This document shows positions 1-10,332 of a stretch of DNA of 30,058 nucleotides, piece by piece. A program made the translations under genes and the position numbers. Source of the DNA: Bisporella sp. PMI_857 (Eukaryota; Ascomycota; Leotiomycetes; Helotiales; Helotiaceae); assembly GCA_021307315.1 (NCBI GenBank), contig JAJSPD010000188.1, forward strand, positions 1 through 30,058. The letters run 5' to 3'. Each line of letters begins with the position of its first letter. Within the stretch, counting starts at the first letter, position 1. A model generated the notes under the pieces. The model searched no databases and was not told where the DNA came from. It saw only the letters and a list, made by a program, of their open reading frames with translations.

Positions 1-2875
1 TCGTATAATGTGCACCATCGACCTCATGGAAGCGGGGAGCTTCATCAACAAACCCAATCCATTTGTTCAGGTGCCTCGATAACCATTCCTCTTTATTCTT
101 AGCCACTGCGGACAATGGAACAGCATAGAATACATCCATCGAGTTCACTATACCCGAAGGATCATAATCTTGAGCGATAGCCTGCATCTGATATGCAAGG
201 TCCGCCCATTTCATCAGCTTCTGCCTGTCGAGAATCATTTCTTTCAGGCGCTGGGGAGGTGCCTCTGACAAAATACGGTCCATGACTTGATCTCGTGTGA
301 GTAGGTGCATAGCTGGCGATATCGAATGTGCATATTCTTCGGTCATAAGATCAAGGAAGTAAGAAAGACTCAAGATAACTTCTGTCCAATCTAACTGACG
401 CATGCGGAACTTGATATGGGGTGGTAGATTCAGAACTCCGAGAAAGCCCACTGTGTCGCCCTGCTTCTCAAGTACCTTAGTTATCTCAAATGCGAGCATT
501 GATCCGTAGGAGTAACCAGCTATGGCGTATGGTCCTTCAGGTTGAATCTTTTTGATTGCTGCATGGTAGGTTGTCACTGCTTCTGGGATATCTTCGAAAA
601 ATGTCTCGCCTTTGTTGAATCCTCGAGCTCTAATTGCATAAACTGGCCGATCAGTGATGAATTTTGCAAGATTGAGGAACACTAGAACTTCTCCAACTCC
701 AGGGTGGATCAACCATAGCGGTTTGCCACTACCCTCACTTTGAAGACAAATCGCAGGCGTATATTCTTGAGTGCCTGAAGTCTGTGCCTGTAGCGCGCCT
801 GCAAGGCCTCGAATTGTAGGATTTGTCAACACTGTAATGACTGGTATATCTTCTTTGATATCAAGAGCAGCCTGAACAGCTTGCTTGAATCTAATGAGTT
901 CAATAGAACTGGCCCCCATGTCGTATAAACTCGTGTTCACACCAACCTCCTCTTCGTCAACCTCAAACATCTCTGCAAAGACTCGAAGAATTGTCGTTTC
1001 TATTTCATTGGAAGGACTTTGTCGAGATCGAGACCTATGATCTTGTATGATGATGTCATTGAGATGTTTGTATGGGTCATAGACACCGCTTTCAAAAGCT
1101 GTGCGAATCTTCGTTCTTGAAAGTTTTCCGAGGGAGGATTTTGGAAGCAATTCCTTCTCCAACGGAATTATGCAGTGTGGCCTCACACCGCATTGCATTG
1201 TCGAGATCTTAGATATAGCGTCCGAAACGGCGATTCTTGAAGCAATATCCGTAAAATGATAAGTTGGTAAGTATACGATAATCACGACTTCGGTCTGAGA
1301 TCCTTCTGGTCGATGAGGGAAAACTACTGTATAGGCCGGAGCCGTTCCTTCAATTTTCGCTTCCTCTAAAGCAGATTCAATACTCTGTGGGAAGTACTTG
1401 ACACCATTGATAATGATGCTTTCCTTAGCTCTTCCGACAAGGTTCAGCTGGTTTTCGATATCGATTCTTCCACGATCACCTGTGATGAACCAACCGTCAT
1501 TGGTGAAGGCTTCCGAAGTCGCTGTTTTGTTGTTATAATACTCATCAAAGAGAATAGGCCCTTGCAACTCCAAGTCGCCAACTTCGTTTGGTGCTGCAAG
1601 AACACCGTTATTTGTGATACGCATTCTCAGACCAGGAATGCAAGCTCCAAGGGAAGTAAACTCGTGTGAGTTGGTGAGGTCATAGCTGGGACAATCGAGG
1701 CTATATATCGAACCAGCACATGTTTCGGTCATACCAAATCCTGGTCGGATGAAGCAGCTAGAAGTCCCATAAGGCTTGAGCAATGTCGTAAGTGCATCGC
1801 AGGTTTCCACTACATTTACCTCGCCTCCTGAGATAAGCGCTCGGAGACATGAAAGGTCAACTTTTAGTTCAGGTGGTTGGGGTTTTTCAAGAGCTTGTCT
1901 CAAACTTGCCAAGAAGAAGTTTGGAGCAAATGTGTATGCCGTCCTGTGTTTGTTGATAAGATTGAGGAACGTGATCGGTTTTGTCAGCAAATCGGCTGCT
2001 TGAACGTGGACTTGGTCGGCAACTACTGACATAGCATGTAGATGTATCTCAGTCAAGTTGGCAACGTGGTCAAGGCCGATCCAATTAAGAAAAGAATCGG
2101 TACTCCGAGTTCCGTGGTAAGTGCTCTTACCACGGAGAGCAGTTAAGAGCTGGCCCTGTCGAAGACAGACAGCCTTTGCATTGCCAGTGCTCCCAGATGT
2201 GAGCATTAAGGCGGCGACTTCATGATTATCTCTGGTTGCTCCGTCGAACGCGTGCGTAGTGGGAGTGTCCGGGGGCGTATTCTCAATGAGGTCGAGAGCG
2301 ACAATAGCATTATCCCGCACGTGACCGAGTATCTTTGATGCTCCGATCAGATTTCTCTCTGAATTTCTGTTGGCTGGGTGAGACCCGTCCTTCAAAGAGA
2401 CCGGTTCTATGTATATCGAGTGAGACTTTTCCGGTTGGGCCCGTAATTGTTCAATAGTTTTGATGTTTAAGCTCTCTATACTAGCAAATTCAGCGACAAG
2501 CGAGTTGGTGGTGAGGACAAGAGGGTCATTAAGTAAGGCTTTCAGGTGAACAAGATGGCGCTTGCGCTGCTCTTCGTCATTAGTAAAAGGCGTTGATATC
2601 ACTGGTACACGACCAGCAACTATAATAGCCCAAAACCATTCAATGTTGTCTGTATGATTTGAGAAATGAAGCAAAATTGGGGAACCTGGCGTTGAGCTTC
2701 CATCCTGAAGGATGAGAAGAGCGTTAGACTTGGCCTCATCGAACAAGGAGCTGTATGTTATACGTTTTCCGATATTGTTAGTGTCCCCAGGATGATAAAT
2801 AGTGATGGCAGCCCCCGAAGTGTCCTTTGCAGCATTTTCTAACAATTCATAGAGATTGCTTGGTAAAGACTCCAT
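1..2875 (-). CDS. NRPS-like synthetase, A-T-TE (aryl-pyruvate coupling type), 3' end cut by window
   Basis: One uninterrupted frame from ATG at 2873-2875 to the window edge gives at least 958 residues. The adenylation domain shows the A3 loop LTSGSTGNAK (about residues 225-234), a GMTET motif, TGDR (about 467), and the A10 Lys in LGKLSR (about 585). The thiolation domain carries DMGASSIEL, with phosphopantetheine Ser about 657. The thioesterase has GYSYGS (Ser about 789) and a GAHYT His about 956, right at the edge, so only a short tail is missing. There is no condensation domain. This A-T-TE layout and size match fungal enzymes such as TdiA, atromentin synthetases and the aspulvinone synthetase MelA, which activate an aryl-pyruvate and dimerise it through the TE. 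Which aryl-pyruvate and which ring are made cannot be read from sequence by eye. It is the likely core enzyme of the cluster. Confidence 0.93.
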   Translation of the reverse strand, partial: MESLPSNLYELLENAAKDTSGAAITIYHPGDTNNIGKRITYSSLFDEAKSNALLILQDGSSTPGSPILLHFSNHTDNIEWFWAIIVAGRVPVISTPFTNDEEQRKRHLVHLKALLNDPLVLTTNSLVAEFASIESLNIKTIEQLRAQPEKSHSIYIEPVSLKDGSHPANRNSERNLIGASKILGHVRDNAIVALDLIENTPPDTPTTHAFDGATRDNHEVAALMLTSGSTGNAKAVCLRQGQLLTALRGKSTYHGTRSTDSFLNWIGLDHVANLTEIHLHAMSVVADQVHVQAADLLTKPITFLNLINKHRTAYTFAPNFFLASLRQALEKPQPPELKVDLSCLRALISGGEVNVVETCDALTTLLKPYGTSSCFIRPGFGMTETCAGSIYSLDCPSYDLTNSHEFTSLGACIPGLRMRITNNGVLAAPNEVGDLELQGPILFDEYYNNKTATSEAFTNDGWFITGDRGRIDIENQLNLVGRAKESIIINGVKYFPQSIESALEEAKIEGTAPAYTVVFPHRPEGSQTEVVIIVYLPTYHFTDIASRIAVSDAISKISTMQCGVRPHCIIPLEKELLPKSSLGKLSRTKIRTAFESGVYDPYKHLNDIIIQDHRSRSRQSPSNEIETTILRVFAEMFEVDEEEVGVNTSLYDMGASSIELIRFKQAVQAALDIKEDIPVITVLTNPTIRGLAGALQAQTSGTQEYTPAICLQSEGSGKPLWLIHPGVGEVLVFLNLAKFITDRPVYAIRARGFNKGETFFEDIPEAVTTYHAAIKKIQPEGPYAIAGYSYGSMLAFEITKVLEKQGDTVGFLGVLNLPPHIKFRMRQLDWTEVILSLSYFLDLMTEEYAHSISPAMHLLTRDQVMDRILSEAPPQRLKEMILDRQKLMKWADLAYQMQAIAQDYDPSGIVNSMDVFYAVPLSAVAKNKEEWLSRHLNKWIGFVDEAPRFHEVDGAHYT

Positions 2876-3221
2876 GGTATGGTATGTTCATATAGCTAAT
2901 TGACTCTACTATCTTAATTATGTTAGCACAAGCACCTTTCTGTTGCTGGTGGCGAGGACCTATATGCCTCACGTTTTAGAAGATCGTAAGGTTGGTTTGA
3001 CTTTGGAAGTGGTAAAGGATTGGAAAGATAAAAGAGATGCTTTCTATCTGCCAACGGCTGGGATAAAGAGTAGTATTTGCGAGAAGAAAAAATGGTGCTA
3101 GCTGTTATACCTCTTGGGCATGAGCCGCTGATATCTTAGCAGAATCATCAGCCTGACCTGACACTTCAAAGATCAATTCATATGGTATCGGAACGATTTC
3201 TACTCAGCCGCTGTTATGTGC

Positions 3222-3232
3222 TCGATTTCCGG
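3222..3232 (+). promoter_or_regulatory. AflR-type site TCG-N5-CGG
   Basis: The sequence is TCGATTTCCGG. It matches the AflR consensus TCGN5CGR and lies 34 bp from the next copy, both upstream of the NRPS-like gene. Function is inferred from its recurrence in the cluster. Confidence 0.5.
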
Positions 3233-3265
3233 TCCAACTTTCCATTCGACTGGGTTTTCAGAACC

Positions 3266-3276
3266 TCGGTAGCCGA
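3266..3276. promoter_or_regulatory. AflR-type palindrome TCG-N5-CGA
   Basis: The sequence is TCGGTAGCCGA, a palindromic TCGG-N3-CCGA and an exact TCGN5CGA. It lies upstream of the NRPS-like gene. Confidence 0.58.
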
Positions 3277-3491
3277 TCACATTTGGCATTGGAAGATAGT
3301 CGGGTAATTGAAAGCCGCTACGCGAAAAGACTGAGAGACACCGCGTACTTTCTTACATTTAATAATGGTATGAAGGAAAATACAAGTAAGTTAGAGTTGT
3401 TCATATCACCACTAGTAGGCCAAGTAGTAAAAATGCGAGCATTTTAGCAATAGTAATTCATTCATGTGTTCGCTGCACATTTGAGCCCTTA

Positions 3492-4738
3492 TTAGCCCCA
3501 ACACCCCCAAAAACGAAGAAAGGCATTTGTATCACGCAAGCACATTATGCCTACCAAGTTTGTTCCACTATTAAATGCCAGTGGCTTTAATACAAAGTAT
3601 TTCTGGCCTTTAGCTTTCGAAACAGCCCAGCTCCATAGTACGATTGGACCGATCTGACCTATCCCACCTGTCTTTCCAATTGGGACGAACATTCTATTCT
3701 TGCCACCCTTATAAGACATCAAATTACCGATGCCGTTGACATCAACTGCCAAATTAGTAGAGACGATAACAGCCTGAGTTTATTAGCATTTTACCTGGCA
3801 ATGACGTAATATCACCTAAATCATAGATGGAAGATACACCGGTCACACGCAGATTTTCATCAACCCTGACCCAACCATCATCAGAGGGGAGTGTTGTTGG
3901 AATGAAGCTGTTGATTGGGAGGAGGCCAACAGCGGAAATATATAAATCTACCGGTAGCTCTGTACCATCGTTTAGTGTTATGCTCCATGCTCCCTATGAC
4001 TCGTCATACTTCTTCACTTGGACTTTGAACGAAGGCAAAATGTTGATTTTGAGCCTCTTCAATTGAGTGGCAGCAACGACTCCAGCAGATTCCTTGATTG
4101 TTGGCAGAAGTCTGTCACTACCAATCACCATCGTGATATTCTTCTCCGGATATGATTCCGCAATCTCTGAAGCCAATTCCACTGCAACAAGCGCACCGCC
4201 TCCGTTTACAATGGTCTTGGCATCTGCAATGGCCTTCTGTGCTTGCTTGATGCTTTCCTATAGATTATCCAAGACAGTCTGTTTCGTTGGAATGCTTTGT
4301 TTAGCAATAGTACTAAGAGTATGACTGCCAGAAGCAATGATAAGACAATCCCAGTTCATGACCTGAGATGTAGAGCTTTGGAGTGGTGACAGTCTCTTTG
4401 GTAGCATGCATAGAACTGACAGTGGCGTGGATAAATTCGAATCGAGTCGCGGGATAATTCTTAAAAATATCTCGGATTGGGAACACGGCCTGCTCCGCGG
4501 TCACCTCAGAGGGGCGAGCTAGAAGACGAGGTGCGGGCAGATTGAAGTAGTACTTCTCGCTCGTATTAATCAGGGTGACTTTGACTGTAGGTAGCTCTGC
4601 GAGAATATTCTGGGCAGTAGTCAGGCCAGCGTGAGAGGCACCTATGATTACGATGTGTGTACTTTTGGGGACTATATTGGAGAGTCTGCGTAAGTCAATT
4701 GGCGGTGCGATTGCATGCTGTATAAAGTTAAGTACCAC
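3492..4738 (-). pseudogene. Broken FAD/NAD(P) oxidoreductase, AIF2/AMID-like
   Basis: Homologous pieces lie in order on the minus strand but not in one frame. The N-terminal piece starts at 4738 and has the dinucleotide-binding loop IVIIGASHAGL. The next piece, with LIIASGSHT, is in another frame, so there is a frameshift near 4370-4395. It reads into an in-frame TAG at 4258-4260. The second Rossmann loop (VNGGGALVAVELASEIA) follows and reads into TAG at 3994-3996. The frame then continues through DLYISAVGLLP to a second frameshift near 3775-3785, before the C-terminal piece with MFVPIGKTGGIGQ, ending at 3492. I found no GT-AG introns of plausible length that remove these breaks. The family transfers electrons from NAD(P)H to quinones or oxygen, so it may once have tailored the product. 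Sequencing error could explain one break, not all four. Confidence 0.8.
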
Positions 4739-5539
4739 CGTGTTTGAGTGTTAAACTGCAGGCCAAATTACTACAAGCCTCGAACAAGTGAAGATTCGGA
4801 AAGATTGAACGCGTTTAAGACGATATCGGTCGCAAACCAGTATGACTTCCCGGTTTACATGTGTTCGATAAGACGGTAACCGAGACTCACTGTAGGCTCG
4901 CCACCAAATTGCAGATTTCAGGACGAGACTTAAGCGAAAGTAATTACTGGCGGGTGAAGAAGAAACTCAGGGGATATAAAGGTATTAAGAGGGATTGGAA
5001 AGAGGCAAATCGCTTGTTAGAAACAAAAGGTCGCAAAGTTGGGATTTGAGTATTTTAACACGTCAGCCCCTCGAGGTTTGATGATAATACATAACTAAGT
5101 CAGCTCGTTTACAAAGCAGGTTATCCTTGTTTGTTAATTAACTACAATTATACCTCGATTGCAAAAGAGGAACATGCAGCTCTTGTAACGTGACACATCT
5201 TACTCCGAGGCAATGAGGATCAGATTGTACGTGGCATCATCTTTCTTCCATCTTATTTTCTCTAGGAAGCAGAACATGCTGGGCACTTTCATCCACTCTG
5301 GGGATTTCGCCAGAGCGAGTTAGAGAATCTCCATCTGCCAGATCAAAATAATGGCCAAAATTGCCGCTACCAGAGTTCTATTGACTATGTACTGTTTAGC
5401 AAGAGACGGACGCGCACTTGCAAGAAAGGTATTTGAATGACTTGACAACATATTCAATTAATACTGTCGTCTCCCAATTGGCAATTCCAGGATTAGAGAC
5501 CTGATTGAGTCTACGGCATGGTCGTGATTCAAAGTGCGC
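4739..5539. other. Intergenic, no gene seen
   Basis: It lies between the start of the broken oxidoreductase and the P450 stop. The open frame at 4861-5049 has no recognisable motif and I do not call it. I found no TCG-N5-CGR site here, unlike upstream of the intact cluster genes. Confidence 0.5.
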
Positions 5540-7363
5540 TCATATATCCGATCTTTTAACAAAGCGAGTCATTAAAGCTGGCTTAATCCAGAGGTGGAAC
5601 TGCTTAGTATCTCTGTCCCAGTCAATATCTTTAGCTATGAGCTCCATATCAAATGTCCATATCACTGAATCCTGTCAGTAATCGCCATGTTTACTTTTAG
5701 TCCGAGAGGACGTGGTTCTGAATACGTTGTAACTTACTTTTGGTAAGAATATGTTTCATCTCCATGTACGCCAAATTGACGCCAAGGCACCCTCTAGGAC
5801 CGATACCGAAAGGAAAGAATGATTCTTTGTTATCATTGGCATATATCGGGTTATAGAGTGGGTGACTTGTCGGCAACCATCTTTCTGGACGAAAGCTATT
5901 GGGATCGAACCACGCACGAGAGTCGCGACATACTGTATAGTTGGAAGTACTCACAACAACTCCGGCTGGGATGAAATGGCCATCAATTTCAGCGCCAGGT
6001 GAATATCGAGGCCAAATGAATGGAGCCGGTCCAAAAAGACGAAGGCTTTCCTCGCAGACGGCATGCAAATACGGCAGCTTGCTCAGCGCATTTGTGTTCA
6101 TTTGAGAAGAATCACTAAACGCAGCTCGAATTTCGTTTTTCAGATGCTGAAATTCCATTGGATGCTTGAGAAGATAGAAAGAACATCCTGCGAGAAATGT
6201 GGCAGTAGTCTCGGAGCCAGCGATCATCAAGGTGATAGCCTGTGCCAGAAGATAACCTTCAGTGACCGTGTTGTTGGGATTTACAAGGACTTTCGAAAAA
6301 AAGTCTTCTCTGTCATTCTTCCGTTGCATGCGTCCTCTTACTTTGGCCATTGCTAGCGCTTTGAACCTCTCCCGTGTTTCCAGAAGCTCATTCAAATTTG
6401 GCAGGAGAAATCGAACAAAGAGCTTCAAAATGGGAACGCGAAGAAAGAGTTCTGCTAGGGTACCACCGTAAGCACCGGTCAGAATAGTGCTAATGAAAAA
6501 GTTGGGTTTAGCTATAGGGCTTGTTAGTCGAGGGGATCGATAACCTGAAATCCACACAATTTTCTCACCCTCTGTGACTGCATCGAACGATTCTCCGAAT
6601 GCCAAATCCCCAACAATATCAAAAGTCAGCCAATTAAACCACTCATCTAAACTGATACCCTCTTCGACATTACCCAAATTCGTCAATTGTTCCACGAAAA
6701 GATCAGTGTAATATTGCAGAACATTCGACTGGTCGCCCAAAGCTTTCGCACTGAATGCATGTGAAAGGCTTCTTCGAGCTTCCTGATGTATTTTCGGATC
6801 AACTTCAATTACGAGACTGCCAGGAGCGAGTCCCTCGCCTTGTGAGGAATACCAGCTTGTTTTCAAGAACGATCGGTGGTTCTTTGATGCATGGCCATAA
6901 ATGCTCTTGATTGATGATACGCTTGCGAAGCTCAACTCGTTGGGCGCTATTCGCACAATATCCCCTAATTAAAATTAAGCCATGTATAAGTCAATTGAAA
7001 ATTCTTCCACTCACCATATTGTTTATGCAACTTTTCCAGGTCGCGTGCGAAATTGCCACCAGTCCTGTGGGACATTAGCATAATGGGCTGAGAATACTTC
7101 GGCTTTGAGATCTACCATAACTTCGCATAGTATAAATTCGTGATGGCAGCCACCTTGGGCCCGGGGAAAGCGGCTAATTGGTGAAAGAACAGGTTGAAAA
7201 CTACACGATAAATACCATATATGGGAACCTATTGAACAATTGGTTTTTCTGGCTAAACACGAGGTTTTGGAGGCAGTTTACTGACCAGAAGCAAGCACAC
7301 CATTAACCATCCAGTAGCACCGATCTGGATTACCTTTCCGAGCTCAAGCACATATAAAGACAT
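5540..7363 (-). CDS. Cytochrome P450 monooxygenase, five exons
   Basis: Exons on the minus strand are 7363-7286, 7228-7116, 7064-7015, 6964-5738 and 5664-5540, with introns of 57, 51, 50 and 73 bp. They join in phase to 530 residues, a normal fungal P450 length. The first exon encodes an N-terminal hydrophobic anchor; exon 2 gives the proline-rich FPGPK, and the junction with exon 4 restores the fungal signature DIVRIAPNELSF. Further motifs are the I-helix AGSETT (about 329-334), the K-helix ESLR (about 386-389), the FRPERW region and the heme loop FGIGPRGCLG with Cys about 473. The last exon adds MIWTFDMEL and the basic tail. It is expected at the ER membrane with a P450 reductase and probably oxidises the synthetase product; the position attacked is unknown. 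Two TCG-N5-CGG sites lie upstream. The last acceptor (second of two AGs) was chosen by frame and family fit. Confidence 0.92.
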
Positions 7364-7524
7364 CTTGCCCCTGGAACCCAAAACACAGTGTCATACAAAA
7401 GCAGGAGCAAAGAGATAATCTCTTAGTTAAGCATTACACAGGAGATGAGATAAAGTGGAAAGAAGAAATTGAACAGGTCGGCCGTGGGGTGTGCTACTAC
7501 AAAGATTGAATGCCGAGGGTTTTC

Positions 7525-7535
7525 TCGCTAACCGG
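7525..7535 (+). promoter_or_regulatory. AflR-type site TCG-N5-CGG
   Basis: The sequence is TCGCTAACCGG. It lies 162 bp upstream of the P450 start and matches TCGN5CGR. Confidence 0.5.
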
Positions 7536-7771
7536 ATCATATCTTACCAGACGCTAGGTCACTAAATCCTATTTTCGTCAACTAGCCTTTTATGAAGAAG
7601 TCGTAACTTTGAATAGAATAGAGGCATGCAAGACAAACAGCTACTTAATTTGAAATGAGTTTTCTACCCTATACTCGACAAGACTTCTTGACTGTGGTTC
7701 ATGAAAGTGACCGGTATGATTCCACCCGTTGAGAAAAGTACCCGGAAGGATCTCAAATCTCCTGTAATCCT

Positions 7772-7782
7772 TCGCACCACGG
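7772..7782 (+). promoter_or_regulatory. AflR-type site TCG-N5-CGG
   Basis: The sequence is TCGCACCACGG. It is the second match upstream of the P450 and lacks the inner G and C of the stronger copies, so it is one of the weaker ones. Confidence 0.35.
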
Positions 7783-8392
7783 CTATTGTGTTATTCCAGG
7801 CGCAGCTGAAAGCTGGATCCCCACAAGTGTGACACAATTGCGACTATTGTGAATGTTTGCTATGGTGTTTGGGAAATATCACCGAGCTGAGGCAACCTCG
7901 AACTATCAAGCTACATATCCATTGATTGGTCTCCGAATATTCAGTCCAATTGCGTATAGTGGAACATTTCTGTGGGGCACCTCACTTACAGTATGTATTT
8001 ACCTATGTATAGTACTAAACTGTCCCTTAGTAGTAGCGTTAAAGTTAAACAGAAGCGGCCATTAAAATTACGAAATCACAACATCACGGAAGAGCTGTAA
8101 TATGGAGGATCTCACTAGGACTAATTAGCCTTTGAGCGTTGCTGCCCCTCTTGGACAGAGACGTCTAAAGCTTCCGACATGCGGTGGGGGTATTTAGACA
8201 GAATTCGATTAATCACCTGATCCAATAACAGCACTCAAACACCATATACAGTGACGCAAATCAGTGGGGGCATTGAAACAAAGTGAGACTAAGTAGAATT
8301 GAACGAGCGCCGTATAAAGATCTAATCAACTACTGCAGTAGTCAAAATCTCCGCAACTTGAATCCCATGACCCTGTTACCGGAAAGCAGGCA

Positions 8393-9693
8393 CTACCGGC
8401 ATTCGGACTGCACGCTCGATGCGAACTCCTTATACTCCTCAATAACTGTATTGATTCTCCTTATCCTTACAGCAGCAGCAAGGTCTGTGAGCACTGCCAC
8501 AGTTGTATCCCAATCGATGCATGCGTCTGTTATGCTCACACCTCTCTCTAATAGTGCTGGTCCACTAGCAGGTATGTCCTGTCTGCCTGACTTTAGATTT
8601 GACTCAATCATGACACCGACTATACCAGTATCCCCGGCTCGTATCTGATCTGAGATATCCTTCGCAACCAAACGCTGGTTATTGTGGTCCTTTTGGGAGT
8701 TGCCTAGTAGTGTTAGGACATTATATATATAGTATGGCAGAAATGAATACCATGCGAGATATCCACCATAACAACACCTGGTCTTCCTCTCTTACTGAGC
8801 ATTTGCCTAGCTTTCAGGACTTCCTGCGCTTGAAAATTTGGTCCCCTCGTGCCGCCGCGTAAAATAACAAATCCCATATTGTTACCCTGTGTTTTCTTGA
8901 TCGCTGATAGCCCGTATTGGGTGAATCCTATGTAGTTGTGCCTGGAGGCCGCAGACTCAACAGCATCAATGGCAACGCTTAGTCCGCCATCTGTGCCATT
9001 CTTGAAGCCAATGGGGAATGGTAGGCCTGAAGCAAGTTCGCGATGAAGCTGAGATTCTGTAGTACGAGCGCCGATTGCACCAACTGATAGGAAGTCTGCG
9101 AGAAATTGTGGGGTAAATACGTCAAGTAGTTCGCTAGCAATCGGCATGCCTTTGCTTGTAATATCGGAAAAAAGTTGGCGCGCTATACGAATTCCTTTGT
9201 TAATCTGGAATGAATCATCCATATCTGGGTCGTTAATGAGACCTTTCCATCCCACCGTTGTTCGAGGTTTTTCAAGATATGCACGCATGACAATTACTAA
9301 ATCATCTGAAAGAAGTGCAGAGACTGCTTGTAGAAGGTCCGCATATTCGAGTGCAGCATCCGGGTCATGCAAGCTGCATGGACCACACATAACGATAAGT
9401 TTATCAGATTGCTGAGAAATGATGTCCGCAACTTTATCACGGTAGGTCTGGACTGTAGCTGCCGAGGCTGGTGACTATGAGAGAGTAAGTATGATGGTTC
9501 AATAGGAAAGCAATCTGATAAATACCATGGGAATCTCATACCGAAGAAGCTCAGGGCGAACCAACGGTAACTCTTGGACATCTGAATCGATCAACGCTAA
9601 TTCAAATTGAGTAGGAGAAGTTTTACTCTTAACGCCTCTCTTTAGACTCTGAAGCTCATCCCGAGAAAAAGATGTAACGCTAGGCATATCCAA
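8393..9693 (-). CDS. 3-deoxy-D-arabino-heptulosonate 7-phosphate (DAHP) synthase, class I
   Basis: Exons 9693-9526, 9474-8751 and 8703-8393 with introns of 51 and 47 bp join to 400 residues, slightly longer than yeast Aro3/Aro4. The enzyme condenses phosphoenolpyruvate and erythrose 4-phosphate, the first step to Phe, Tyr and Trp. Visible family motifs are GPCSLHDPD, MRAYLEKPRTTVGWKG (about 119-134), GARTTESQLHRELASGL (about 191), GFKNGTDGG, FVILRGG, the split DISHGNS and GVMIESN. In the loop corresponding to yeast Aro4 GVTKHG, where Lys229 controls tyrosine feedback, this protein has GFTQYG, with Gln about residue 242. That suggests altered or lost feedback control. As a shikimate enzyme beside an aryl-pyruvate synthetase, it most likely raises precursor supply; it is probably an extra copy besides the housekeeping ones. 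The start was chosen because it gives the ARO-type lead RPELLRYEIPM before the first intron. Confidence 0.95.
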
Positions 9694-10332
9694 TAAATGG
9701 CCACGGTCTCCTGGGTATTACCTTTAGGAAAAGAACTTTTTATGTTGAGGTTCTTCGATGACGAGGACTGATTCCGTAATTAACATAAATTTCTTAGACA
9801 GTTATGAATTCCCGGATCCCGGTCCCTCAAAATATCAAATATACCACTTAATGTGTAGGCGGTCGAGTCACCCAATGCATTTGTTTCCATGGCTACAAGT
9901 TCTTTTGTATTTTTCAAATTTGGGTTTCATTACAGCCGCAAGCTACGCACTAGACTATTGCGTTTAGTGCCTTGAAATTGTCGACTCGAGAGACTTTAAC
10001 TACGAAATTAAAGGACAAGCTGCTCCAGATATACGTGGATTCACATTTTGAATTAAATTATGCGCCTATATTTACCGCCAATCCCGCGGACGTGGTTGTA
10101 AGAAACGTAAACTCAAGGCATTGAGGAATTGCGTTCTTGTTCTACAAAAATTGGGAGAAAGCGTCCTCGGCTTACGGTAATTGACCGAGCCAACACAAAT
10201 TTGCATAGAAAAGTCACCAAAAATTAGCCAGCGCTATCAAGTCTCACTGTGCATAGCAGCACACATAACTGAAGATGATGAATTTCTACTTCTTCATGGT
10301 TGCTGATTTCTATCACAGCTATGCTAAGTGAA
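9694..10332. promoter_or_regulatory. Divergent promoter region, DAHP synthase / hemerythrin-like gene
   Basis: 639 bp between two divergent starts, with no gene seen. One TCG-N5-CGG site at 10167-10177 lies 156 bp before the hemerythrin-like ATG and 474 bp before the DAHP synthase ATG, so it could serve either or both. Confidence 0.55.
10167..10177 (+). promoter_or_regulatory. AflR-type site TCG-N5-CGG
   Basis: The sequence is TCGGCTTACGG, in the divergent DAHP synthase / hemerythrin-like promoter. Confidence 0.45.

Larger units (their letters stand above)
2876..3491 (-). promoter_or_regulatory. Upstream region of the NRPS-like gene
   Basis: No coding frame is credible here. The stretch lies between the NRPS-like start and the 3' end of the broken oxidoreductase. 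It holds two TCG-N5-CGR sites at 3222-3232 and 3266-3276, about 350-400 bp upstream of the synthetase ATG. Confidence 0.6.
7364..8392 (-). promoter_or_regulatory. P450 upstream region and DAHP synthase 3' flank
   Basis: About 1 kb without a credible gene; the small frames at 7853-8065 and 8283-8648 have no motifs, and the second overlaps the DAHP synthase 3' end in antisense. The useful content is two TCG-N5-CGG sites, 162 and 409 bp upstream of the P450 ATG. Confidence 0.5.

Noticed and set aside
4861..5049. Small plus-strand open frame
   Set aside because: 62 residues, no motif, no supporting context; likely chance.
7853..8065. Small plus-strand open frame in the P450 upstream region
   Set aside because: No family motif and no splice partner; it lies in a promoter region.
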